Assembly (NCBI GenBank): GCA_012267415.1
Contig: JAAXGN010000016.1
Span: 124,001 to 188,000 of the forward strand
Reading direction: 5' to 3'
DNA from: Candidatus Poribacteria bacterium
Lineage (GTDB): Bacteria; Poribacteria; WGA-4E; WGA-3G
DNA length: 64,000 bases
The position numbers were made by a program, and so were the translations under genes. The notes beneath the pieces are model-generated. The model made no database searches, was not told the DNA's origin, and worked only from the letters and a program-made list of their open reading frames with translations. Positions 8,495 through 16,357 of this stretch are shown one piece after another (within the stretch, counting starts at the first letter, position 1; the number at the start of each line of letters is the position of its first letter).

Positions 8495-9748
8495 ATGAAT
8501 AGTAAGAGAACATCTGGAAAAACCAACCTATACATTATGTTTTTTAGTATCTTCTTGTTCATCGGGTGTTTTGATAATGCAGTTGACACACTCACAGAGA
8601 ATATAGATAGACCTCCTATTGCTCCGATTGATTTAAATGTATCTATGGCTAATACCAGATTTGGATTTGACCTATTCAAGGAGTTATGGAAAACTGAACA
8701 GAATCAGAATATTTTTACATCTCCGTTTAGCGTTTCTACTGCTTTGACGATGACGTTGAACGGCGCATCTGGGGAAACAGAGAAGGCAATGACCGATACG
8801 TTACAGTTACAGAATATTGGTAACGATGCAATCAATAACAGTTTTAGTCAACTGCTAACGCAACTACAAACATCCGATCCGAAAGTAACACTTACAATTG
8901 CCAACTCACTTTGGGCAAATCAGGATTTCCAATTCAAACAGGACTTCCTACAACGAAATGAAAATTATTTTGAGGCTGAAGTTTCAACACTTGATTTTTT
9001 AGACCCAAATACACTCAATACAATCAATCAATGGGTCAATACCAACACAAACGGTAAAATTCCAGAGATTCTTGAAGAAATTGAATCAAATGCTGTGTTG
9101 TTTCTGATAAATGCAATCTATTTCAAAGGCGTGTGGCAAACTGAATTTGATCCCGCAAAAACACAAGATGGAGACTTCTATCTCACCGATGGCAGTACAA
9201 AACAGGTTCCGATGATGAACAGACAAGGAATGTTTCCTATCTATTACGGAGACAATGTAGCAGCAATTAACCTCCCTTATGGTGAGGGACGGATGGGTAT
9301 GTATATCTTCCTACCTTCACAAAAGTCTAACCTTAACGACTTTATAGGTGCTCTAAACGCTGCAGACTGGGAGAATTGGATGACACAGTTCCGAGAACAA
9401 GACATCTCAATACGAATTCCCAAATTTAAAATAGAATATGGTACGAAAGAACTCAATGATGCGTTAACATCACTCGGTATGGGTGTAGCATTTGATGAAG
9501 ATCGGGCAGACTTCAGCCGAATGGCAACATTAGAAAAACCCAGTGCTAATCTATATATAGACAAGGTAGCACATAAGACATTTATTGAAGTCAACGAAGA
9601 GGGGTCTGAAGCAGCAGCAGCGACAAGTGTAACGATTGGTGTTAAGTCCCTCCCGAGGATGTTTATTGTTAACAAACCGTTTTTCTTCGCAATACGTGAT
9701 AATCAAACACAAACGGTGCTATTTATGGGTGTTGTCATAGACCCATAA
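8495..9748 (+). CDS. Serpin-family lipoprotein 2
   Basis: This is a paralogue of the preceding gene, alike over its whole length (FTSPFSVSTALTMTLNGA, TINQWVNTNTNGKI, NAIYFKGVWQTEFDPAKT). It has its own lipobox (FIGC) and hinge EEGSEAAAATSV. The gap-free loop alignment puts Lys-Ser at the scissile bond (P1 codon 9644-9646), predicting trypsin-like targets, unlike the Thr of serpin 1. The ATG at 8495 is chosen because GGAG sits six bases before it; an in-frame ATG at 8483 has no ribosome site. The spacer from serpin 1 is 36 bases, so both are probably on one mRNA. Confidence 0.96.
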   Translation: MNSKRTSGKTNLYIMFFSIFLFIGCFDNAVDTLTENIDRPPIAPIDLNVSMANTRFGFDLFKELWKTEQNQNIFTSPFSVSTALTMTLNGASGETEKAMTDTLQLQNIGNDAINNSFSQLLTQLQTSDPKVTLTIANSLWANQDFQFKQDFLQRNENYFEAEVSTLDFLDPNTLNTINQWVNTNTNGKIPEILEEIESNAVLFLINAIYFKGVWQTEFDPAKTQDGDFYLTDGSTKQVPMMNRQGMFPIYYGDNVAAINLPYGEGRMGMYIFLPSQKSNLNDFIGALNAADWENWMTQFREQDISIRIPKFKIEYGTKELNDALTSLGMGVAFDEDRADFSRMATLEKPSANLYIDKVAHKTFIEVNEEGSEAAAATSVTIGVKSLPRMFIVNKPFFFAIRDNQTQTVLFMGVVIDP

Positions 9749-9779
9749 ATAATACAAGACAGGAAAGGAGGCAAGTCTG

Positions 9780-11351
9780 ATGAAAATGCAATTTTGTAAG
9801 GTCAATGCTTATCCAATATTTATGATATGTGTGTTAATAACTTTTATCTGCTTAGGTTGTGGTTTGGGTGGCAGTGAAGATGAAAGCGAATCACAAGCTT
9901 TTTCCGCTACATCTGCTTTCGATAGCGGTATTCTTCCATCAGGATTGAATCCGCCAAATGGTGCCGCTTATGACGATGTATTTTTTCAGGAATACGGCAC
10001 AAACCCGTTTATTGATACAGAGGATGACAACCTTTCAACATTCGGTATGGATGTTGATACTGCATCGTATTCAGTTACAAGACGATACCTTAGAGATGGA
10101 CATCTGCCACCCCGTGAAGCTGTAAGGGTAGAAGAGTTTGTGAATTCGTTTGATTACGGATACACACCACCATCAGATGATGCCTTTTCTGTCAATATTG
10201 AGAGTGCCGCCACGCCTTATGGAGAAAATGAACGGTACCAATTGGGGCGAATCGGCATTCAAGGACGCGTTGTATCAGACGAAGACCGAAAAGACGCGAC
10301 ATTAACATTCGTCATTGATGTTTCTGGGTCAATGGCAATGGAAAATCGGTTAGGTTTGGTGAAACGTTCCTTGGCACTCTTAGTTGAGCAACTTCGGCAA
10401 GGTGATAAAGTCGCTATTGTTGTTTATGGATCTAATGCCAGGATTGTCCTACCCCATACAGGGATTGAGGCACGCGCGGAAATATTAGATGCTATTAACG
10501 CACTTGAACCAGAAGACGCCACGAATGCCGAAGAAGGACTTAAAGTCGGATACAGACTGGCACTGCGAAATGCAAGAGCTGGTAGAATCAACCGAGTCAT
10601 TCTGTGCTCGGATGGCGTTGCAAACGTCGGAGAAACTGGTGCTGATGCTATCCTCAAGAATATTCGCGCTTATGTTGAGGAAGGTATAACATTAACAACC
10701 GTCGGATTCGGTATGGGCAATTTTAATGATACTCTCATGGAACAACTTGCAAATAACGGTAACGGCAGCTATGCTTATGTAGATAATCTTAACGAAGCAA
10801 AACGTGTCTTTGTTGAAAATCTGACAGGCACACTACAGATCATTGCTAAAGATGCAAAAGTTCAGGTCGAATTCAATCCTCAGAATGTAAGTCGGTACCG
10901 TTTACTCGGTTATGAAAACCGTGCCTTGGCAGATGACGATTTCCGCAATGACGATGTAGACGGAGGAGAAATCGGTTCTGGACACAGCGTTACAGCACTA
11001 TATGAAATAAAACTACATGAGGGTGCCTCTGGACATCTGGCAAAAGTCTCTATCCGCTATGAAGACCCAGATACCTATAAAGTATCCGAAATAAGTCAGG
11101 ATATTTCATCAACTGAATTGAAGCGTACTTTTGAGGAAGCATCATTACAGTTTCAACTTGCTGCATCCGTGGCAGAATTCGCGGAAATCCTGCGCGAAAG
11201 TTATTGGGCACAAGAAGGTAGTTTAGACGTTGTACTCCAAAACATTGAGAAAATCAAAACTAACTTCGCCAATGAACAAGTAGAAGAACTTGTCTCAATG
11301 CTACATCAATCAATTAGACTTAAAACAACTGATTCCATTGAAAGGCTTTGA
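9780..11351 (+). CDS. YfbK-like lipoprotein with von Willebrand factor A domain
   Basis: The 523-residue protein has a lipoprotein signal (CLGC), a conserved N-terminal region of this family (FGMDVDTASYSVTRRYLRDG), a VWA domain with the metal-binding MIDAS motif DVSGSMA and later ILCSDG, and a C-terminal domain like DUF3520. VWA domains bind protein partners through a divalent metal. The partner is not known; the position between serpins and a metalloprotease suggests an envelope surface complex, which is inference. A strong AAAGGAGG ribosome site lies just before the ATG. Confidence 0.93.
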   Translation: MKMQFCKVNAYPIFMICVLITFICLGCGLGGSEDESESQAFSATSAFDSGILPSGLNPPNGAAYDDVFFQEYGTNPFIDTEDDNLSTFGMDVDTASYSVTRRYLRDGHLPPREAVRVEEFVNSFDYGYTPPSDDAFSVNIESAATPYGENERYQLGRIGIQGRVVSDEDRKDATLTFVIDVSGSMAMENRLGLVKRSLALLVEQLRQGDKVAIVVYGSNARIVLPHTGIEARAEILDAINALEPEDATNAEEGLKVGYRLALRNARAGRINRVILCSDGVANVGETGADAILKNIRAYVEEGITLTTVGFGMGNFNDTLMEQLANNGNGSYAYVDNLNEAKRVFVENLTGTLQIIAKDAKVQVEFNPQNVSRYRLLGYENRALADDDFRNDDVDGGEIGSGHSVTALYEIKLHEGASGHLAKVSIRYEDPDTYKVSEISQDISSTELKRTFEEASLQFQLAASVAEFAEILRESYWAQEGSLDVVLQNIEKIKTNFANEQVEELVSMLHQSIRLKTTDSIERL

Positions 11352-11361
11352 TGAGAAGGAT

Positions 11362-12270
11362 ATGAAGAGTCTGATATTTGTCTTCATGTTTCTGCCTCTT
11401 TTTTCAGCGACTGCGAATTGGAAGTCATCAGAAAGCACACATTTCCGCGTCTTTTACCGAGAAAAAATGGTAGATCCAAAACCGATACTTCAAATAGCTG
11501 AAGGTTTCTATACCGAGATGTCCCGGATTTCACGCCACATATCAGACGAAACAATAACAATCTGGATATGTGAGACACAAGAAGATTTTCAGGCTTATGT
11601 TCATGCACCAATCCAAGATTGGGCAGTCGGGTGTGCATTTCCCCTAAGCCGGCGTATCATTATACAAAATCCATCGCAGATAATGGCAGCAAAGCTCCAA
11701 TTAGCACAGGTGCTTCGACACGAGATAGCACATGTCCTATTTGGACAGTATACACGAAAAGCGGTTGAAGGTATGCCACTATGGTTCGTTGAGGGAATCG
11801 CTATCCACTTCTCAAAGGAATGGGTGCCAGGACGTCACAAAACACTATTGAGCAATGTTTTCTCAAAATCCATCGTCCCACTGCAAGAATTAACAGAGAA
11901 ATTCCCTGTTTCACAGAAAGGGGCAGATTTAGCTTACGCACAAAGCCAAGATGCTATCCGATGGTTCGTTGAAGTCAACAGTATTGAAACACTCTGGGCA
12001 GTCATTGACCATTTACATAATGGTGCAACCCTAAACAAAGCTTTCGTAGCCGTTGTAGGCTACAACCTTGAAATCTTCGACCAACTCTGGCGTGAATCGC
12101 TACCGCAACGTTATCATTGGGCATCGTTCCTTTCCAGTTCCTATGTGTTTTGGGGTGGAATCAGTGGATTGTTCCTCATCTGTTATCTTATTACCCGAAT
12201 TCGTAGACGAAAACAACTTGACCGTCTTATTCAACAAGAAAACCGTATAGACCCATTCTTTAAAGAGTAA
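11362..12270 (+). CDS. Membrane-anchored gluzincin (peptidase MA-like) metallopeptidase
   Basis: The zinc motif HEIAH (residues 120-124) is followed by a glutamate ligand in WFVEGIA (Glu144), the gluzincin pattern. A signal peptide (MKSLIFVFMFLPLFSATA) opens the protein, and a C-terminal membrane helix (FWGGISGLFLICYLI) with a basic tail tethers it, leaving the protease domain outside the cytoplasm. The start at 11362 is chosen since it opens the signal peptide; the frame continues upstream to 11290, overlapping the VWA gene, but that would put 24 polar residues first. It lies 10 bases after the VWA gene. Confidence 0.85.
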   Translation: MKSLIFVFMFLPLFSATANWKSSESTHFRVFYREKMVDPKPILQIAEGFYTEMSRISRHISDETITIWICETQEDFQAYVHAPIQDWAVGCAFPLSRRIIIQNPSQIMAAKLQLAQVLRHEIAHVLFGQYTRKAVEGMPLWFVEGIAIHFSKEWVPGRHKTLLSNVFSKSIVPLQELTEKFPVSQKGADLAYAQSQDAIRWFVEVNSIETLWAVIDHLHNGATLNKAFVAVVGYNLEIFDQLWRESLPQRYHWASFLSSSYVFWGGISGLFLICYLITRIRRRKQLDRLIQQENRIDPFFKE

Positions 12271-12276
12271 AAATTT

Positions 12277-13263
12277 ATGAATAGTACGTTAATTACTACC
12301 CTCGTCCTTCTTATTCTTATCTGCATCAGCTTCGCAGCGATCGCACAACACAAACACATCTCTCAATACCCAAATCAGTTCACCCGTGATGGACATCTGA
12401 TCGTGCTACCTGACCACGGAACCATTTATATTGTCTCAGATTTACATGCACATTGGGACGATTTCAATCAATGGCTACAACAGACACAACTGATTGAAAG
12501 AATCAAAGCTGGAGAGGACGTCTACGGTCTAATGCTTGGAGATGCAATTGACTATAAACCCGGTGAAATTCCTCAACCTCCTTACGGTGATATACAGATA
12601 ATCAACCGTGTCATTGAAATTCAACAGCAGCTTGGTGAGAACGGAAATAGGCTTATCTATCTAAGAGGTAACCATGAATACGCTGCGGCAGACCTTTATG
12701 AGATGTTAAAGAAAAGAGGGATGACCGAACATAATCGCAAAGAGTTTATTGATGCTCTATACAACAGTCCTCTCGGTCTTACCTATCAACAGTTCAATTT
12801 CATTGAACGCATGTCCGATGTCCACTACGATTTCCTAATGAATATTCCTACGATTGTTGTTGCTAAGAATGGTTTTGCTGCTGTTCATGCCGGACCCGCC
12901 AGAAGCAAAATCACACTCAACGCACTTATTAAACCTGATACCAAATTACTTGACGAGATATTATGGGACCGTCCTGATGTCGCATACAGTGGTGGCTATA
13001 CACACAAACATACTAAAGATTTTCTGAAAATGTTGAATGCAAAATTTCTCGTTGTAGGACATACACCTATTAGTTATTTCCCAAAAGAGAATATCAGAGA
13101 CGGTGTCGCACGACTCGGTGGCATACAACTTATCTTTTCTACAGGATACGGTGGACTTAATAAGGACGGTCAAACTTATATAGAAATTGACTTGGCAAAA
13201 ACTTATACATCTGTTGATGAATTTGAATTAGGTGTAAACATTCATCGTCTCTATCCAGAATAG
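12277..13263 (+). CDS. Secreted calcineurin-like metallophosphoesterase
   Basis: A signal peptide (LVLLILICISFAAIAQ) precedes a complete set of metallophosphoesterase motifs: SDLHAHWDD, GDAID, GNHE, HAGP and GHTP. The order and the RGNHEY block resemble PPP-type phosphatases and bacterial Shewanella-like phosphatases. Substrate (phosphoprotein or phosphate ester) is unknown. The gene lies 6 bases after the metallopeptidase and one base before the TPR gene, so it belongs to the same transcript. Confidence 0.9.
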   Translation: MNSTLITTLVLLILICISFAAIAQHKHISQYPNQFTRDGHLIVLPDHGTIYIVSDLHAHWDDFNQWLQQTQLIERIKAGEDVYGLMLGDAIDYKPGEIPQPPYGDIQIINRVIEIQQQLGENGNRLIYLRGNHEYAAADLYEMLKKRGMTEHNRKEFIDALYNSPLGLTYQQFNFIERMSDVHYDFLMNIPTIVVAKNGFAAVHAGPARSKITLNALIKPDTKLLDEILWDRPDVAYSGGYTHKHTKDFLKMLNAKFLVVGHTPISYFPKENIRDGVARLGGIQLIFSTGYGGLNKDGQTYIEIDLAKTYTSVDEFELGVNIHRLYPE

Positions 13264-13264
13264 T

Positions 13265-14167
13265 ATGCGTACACTCATTTACATAATGACCCCTGTCCTA
13301 ATTCTCACATTCCTATTCGCTTCACGATTTGTATCATGGGATAGACTAAAGAACGTTGACACTGAAGCAGTGAAACATATAAATGATGCCACACGGTTCA
13401 TTAGGAAAGGGAGGTATTACCAAGCGATTACTGAATTGACACAGGCTATTGAAATTGAACCTAGATACGCTCAGGCTTACATTCAACGTGGTCGCGCCAA
13501 TTACCATCTTACACGTTACAAAGAAGCAATCGACGATTATACAAAAACACTTTCATTCAAAAGATATATTGCGGACGCACATGCAAGCAGGGGAGATGTC
13601 CATCATGCATTAGGTGATATTCCTCAAGCAATCACCGATTACACTGCCTCCATCAAGAAACGAAAGAATGCACTTGTTATGTCAAAACGGGCACAGAGCT
13701 TTCTTGAAACAGGTCAAGTAGATGAAGCACTTGCAGACTATAACTACATCATAAAACGACGACCAAGTGCTATTGCATACTACAATCGTGGTAGCGCATA
13801 CTATCAAAAGTTTCTCCGTTTACATGAAGCAGAGGAAACCTTAAAACTCGCTCTGTCTGACTTTGATAAGGCAATTGAATTAGCACCCCAATTTGCTATA
13901 GCGTATCTCAGTCGTGGAGACGTTTACAACGATCTCGGACAACAGCAATCGAATAACGAAGACTATGCTAAGGCTATTGACCTATTAACCAATGCAATTG
14001 AAAACTGGCAAAAAAATGCTGATGGATTGCTTACTATCTATCTATGGCGTGCAGTTGCTTACAAAAAACAGGATTACGATGAAGCAGCGGAAACTGATCT
14101 GAAAAAAGTTTACAGTTTGTACACACATTTTTTCTTGAATAAATTAAGTGTTTCTGATATATTATAA
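13265..14167 (+). CDS. TPR-repeat protein with N-terminal membrane anchor
   Basis: A single N-terminal hydrophobic segment (IYIMTPVLILTFLFA) is followed by about five to six tetratricopeptide repeats (AITELTQAIEIEPRYAQAYI, AIDDYTKTLSFKRYIADAHA, and ALSDFDKAIELAPQFAIAYL among them). TPR arrays are protein-interaction scaffolds. The ATG begins one base after the preceding stop, indicating translational coupling. It is the last gene of the envelope operon; a paired-hairpin repeat begins 16 bases after its stop. Confidence 0.9.
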   Translation: MRTLIYIMTPVLILTFLFASRFVSWDRLKNVDTEAVKHINDATRFIRKGRYYQAITELTQAIEIEPRYAQAYIQRGRANYHLTRYKEAIDDYTKTLSFKRYIADAHASRGDVHHALGDIPQAITDYTASIKKRKNALVMSKRAQSFLETGQVDEALADYNYIIKRRPSAIAYYNRGSAYYQKFLRLHEAEETLKLALSDFDKAIELAPQFAIAYLSRGDVYNDLGQQQSNNEDYAKAIDLLTNAIENWQKNADGLLTIYLWRAVAYKKQDYDEAAETDLKKVYSLYTHFFLNKLSVSDIL

Positions 14168-14182
14168 TGTGAGTTTGATACA

Positions 14183-14240
14183 TGTAGCGCAAACTTTATA
14201 GTTTGCGAAGATGTGCCACAAACTGAAAGTTTGTGCTACA
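14183..14240. repeat. Paired-hairpin element after the TPR gene
   Basis: TGTAGCGCAAACTTT (14183-14197) and AAAGTTTGTGCTACA (14226-14240) are inverted with one mismatch, and each half also folds alone (GCAAACT/AGTTTGC and CACAAACT/AGTTTGTG). It may end the envelope transcript. Confidence 0.75.
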
Positions 14241-14249
14241 ATTCACGCC

Positions 14250-14287
14250 TATCGGATACGAAATGGTGTGAGTGAACGCATCCGATA
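14250..14287 (+). promoter_or_regulatory. Inverted repeat upstream of the microcompartment operon
   Basis: TATCGGATACG (14250-14260) and CGCATCCGATA (14277-14287) pair with one mismatch across a 16-base loop, 60 bases before the shell gene. It could be an operator or leader hairpin. The promoter itself was not recognised. Confidence 0.4.
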
Positions 14288-14348
14288 TGATTAATCAAAC
14301 TGATGTTATTATAACTACACATTAAAATAGGAGGATATAAGTAGCAAT

Positions 14349-14621
14349 ATGACTGAAGATGCATTAGGATTAGTTGAAACAAGAGGACTAATAGGTAGTA
14401 TTGAGGCAGCCGATGCAATGGTAAAGGCTGCCAATGTGAGACTAGTAGGCCGTCAAGAAGTGGGAGGCGGATACGTTACTGTCATGGTACGAGGAGACGT
14501 AGGTGCAGTGAAAGCCGCTACAGATGTTGGCGCAGAAGCAGCCGCACGAGTAGGAGAAGTTGTTTCAGTGCATGTAATCCCACGACCACACCCTGAAGTT
14601 GAAACTATCCTAAAAAAATAG
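14349..14621 (+). CDS. Bacterial microcompartment hexameric shell protein (BMC-H)
   Basis: The 90-residue single BMC domain ([48 protein letters not shown]) matches PduA/EutM/CcmK-type proteins, whose hexamers tile the facets of protein microcompartments around enzyme pathways with toxic aldehyde intermediates. AGGAGG lies upstream, with a rather long spacing of about 12 bases. PduL follows after 58 bases. Only one shell gene is here; the pentameric vertex protein and tandem-domain shell proteins needed for a closed shell are not in this window. Confidence 0.97.
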   Translation: MTEDALGLVETRGLIGSIEAADAMVKAANVRLVGRQEVGGGYVTVMVRGDVGAVKAATDVGAEAAARVGEVVSVHVIPRPHPEVETILKK

Positions 14622-14679
14622 AACATACTTTCATGAACTTCCTTTGAAGACGTTCATATTTGAATAGAAACATACTAAA

Positions 14680-15393
14680 ATGCACGACAAAGACTTAGTA
14701 AAGTTAATTACCCGTCGTGTGGTAAGCCGATTATCCAACGACCAACCCTGTAGTGGATGTGCACTACGAAGTTGTGCCCCAGGTGAGCGCGCGTGTGATG
14801 CGGTTACCGCGCAACAGAAAATACCTGTCGGTGTTTCAGCTCGGCATGCACACGTAACCCAGGAAGACCTGGAAATACTTTACGGTGCTGGACATCAACT
14901 TACCGTCTATGCACCACTGTATCAACCAGGCGCATTCGCAGCAAATGAAACCGTTACTGTTGTTGGCAAACGGATGCGGGCAATTGAACATGTACGCATA
15001 CTCGGACCAGTGCGCGATTATTCGCAAGTTGAGGTGGCACAGACCGAAGCAATTCGCCTCGGTCTAAACCCACCAATCCGGGATTCTGGCGATCTCAAAG
15101 GTGCTGAAGCGATAACCCTCGTAGGTCCCGAAGGCAGTGTCTATTTAGAGGAGGGAGCAATCTGTGCTGCACGACATATCCACATGACACCGGAACACGC
15201 TGATTCCTTTGGTATTAGCGAAACAGACCTACTAAAGGTACGCATTCCAGGTGAACGCGCTTTAACCTTTGAGAACATTCGTCCGAAAATACATGAAGAT
15301 TATGCACTCCAGATGCACCTTGATACTGACGATTCTAATGCCGCAGGCTTGAAAGGTGGCGAAGCCGTTGAACTGCTACGCGACAACACATGA
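14680..15393 (+). CDS. pduL: PduL-type phosphate acyltransferase with N-terminal targeting helix and Cys4 insert
   Basis: PduL converts acyl-CoA and phosphate to acyl-phosphate and CoA, recycling CoA inside microcompartments. The two zinc-binding histidine motifs are visible: SARHAHVT (His56, His58) and ARHIHMT. Residues 1-18 (DKDLVKLITRRVVSRL) form an amphipathic helix like known encapsulation peptides. Between this helix and the enzyme lies an unusual Cys24-x2-Cys27-x4-Cys32-x6-Cys39 cluster, a possible Zn or Fe-S site, which canonical PduL lacks. Its last four bases overlap the next start (ATGA), so the two are translationally coupled. Confidence 0.93.
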   Translation: MHDKDLVKLITRRVVSRLSNDQPCSGCALRSCAPGERACDAVTAQQKIPVGVSARHAHVTQEDLEILYGAGHQLTVYAPLYQPGAFAANETVTVVGKRMRAIEHVRILGPVRDYSQVEVAQTEAIRLGLNPPIRDSGDLKGAEAITLVGPEGSVYLEEGAICAARHIHMTPEHADSFGISETDLLKVRIPGERALTFENIRPKIHEDYALQMHLDTDDSNAAGLKGGEAVELLRDNT

Positions 15394-16130
15394 CACCAGA
15401 ACAGATTGAGCACATCGAGAAAATTGTTGAACGAGTGCTACAACAAAATTTACACAACAACAGACATGCCAACAAGAAACTGCTTGCCATCATTGGCGCG
15501 ACGCAACGTCCTTTAGAACAGCCGCTTCAACAATTACAAACCTGCACACAAAACGGATGGAATATTAGAATAATTCTGTCTGAACTTGCAACTAAAGTAG
15601 TTGATCTCGCTCTGATTGATGAAATGCTGGGTGAAGAGAATATTCTTCAGGAAAATGAACTGACTAACATTCCATCTATTGTTGACGAATATACACAGAT
15701 TGTGTTACCAGCACTTTCTTATCCGATGGCGGGAAAGTTGGCACTGAAGTTGGTTGATACGCCAGTTACATACTTAATCTTTCATGCACTATCTTGCGGA
15801 AAACAGGTCATCGCAGCAGCGGATTTTTTGAACAGAAGGGAGTTGCTAAATAAGAAATCGTTAATACTTGACGAAATTGAACAGAAACATGTCAACACTT
15901 TATCCGAATTTGGCGTTAAATGGGTAAAAGTTGAGCAGATTGCGGAAACAATCGGTGAAGTAGATACAACGAATCGCGTAAGTATCAATACACCCGTCAT
16001 CAGTGTAGCCGTTATCACCAATCTGCCACCTAATATTAAGGAGTTAGTATACGCCAAATCTACTGTCATTACACCTCTTGCCCGCGAACATGCAAAAAAG
16101 CTGGGGATTAGGTTGACACCAGAACGATAG
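15390..16130 (+). CDS. Microcompartment-associated flavoprotein-like protein with targeting helix
   Basis: Residues 1-20 (TPEQIEHIEKIVERVLQQN) are a typical encapsulation-peptide-like amphipathic helix, followed by a linker and a Rossmann-like domain (KKLLAIIGAT, WNIRIILSELATKVVDLALI, YTQIVLPALSYPMAGKLALKLVD) resembling the PF02441 flavoprotein group found in several microcompartment loci. The C-terminus ends with NIKELVYAKSTVITPLAREHAKKLGI, a conserved tail in such proteins. The flavin (FMN or FAD) and reaction are unknown. ATGA overlap with pduL places it firmly in the operon. Confidence 0.8.
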   Translation: MTPEQIEHIEKIVERVLQQNLHNNRHANKKLLAIIGATQRPLEQPLQQLQTCTQNGWNIRIILSELATKVVDLALIDEMLGEENILQENELTNIPSIVDEYTQIVLPALSYPMAGKLALKLVDTPVTYLIFHALSCGKQVIAAADFLNRRELLNKKSLILDEIEQKHVNTLSEFGVKWVKVEQIAETIGEVDTTNRVSINTPVISVAVITNLPPNIKELVYAKSTVITPLAREHAKKLGIRLTPER

Positions 16131-16150
16131 ATTGATGTAATTCGCGATGC

Positions 16151-16179
16151 TTGACAATTACGATAATTAATTGTATAAT
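16151..16179 (+). promoter_or_regulatory. Consensus sigma-70-type promoter of the SR-rich protein gene
   Basis: Perfect TTGACA (16151-16156) and TATAAT (16174-16179) with a 17-base spacer. The predicted leader is about 170 bases. Confidence 0.85.
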
Positions 16180-16357
16180 TTAGTTAAACATAAGGTTCTT
16201 ATCAATTCACTTCATAAATAACGCATAGAGAAACATAAACTACAATTCACAGATTTATAGGAAAACACGAGCAGAACAGAGAATAAACTTACTTTTTATT
16301 AAAATCACATCAAACATAGGTTTTACTTGTTTGAGATGATTACTTTGGAGGATTCTC

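Noticed and set aside
11290-11361. Upstream extension of the metallopeptidase frame
   Set aside because: Overlaps the VWA gene and precedes a clear signal peptide.
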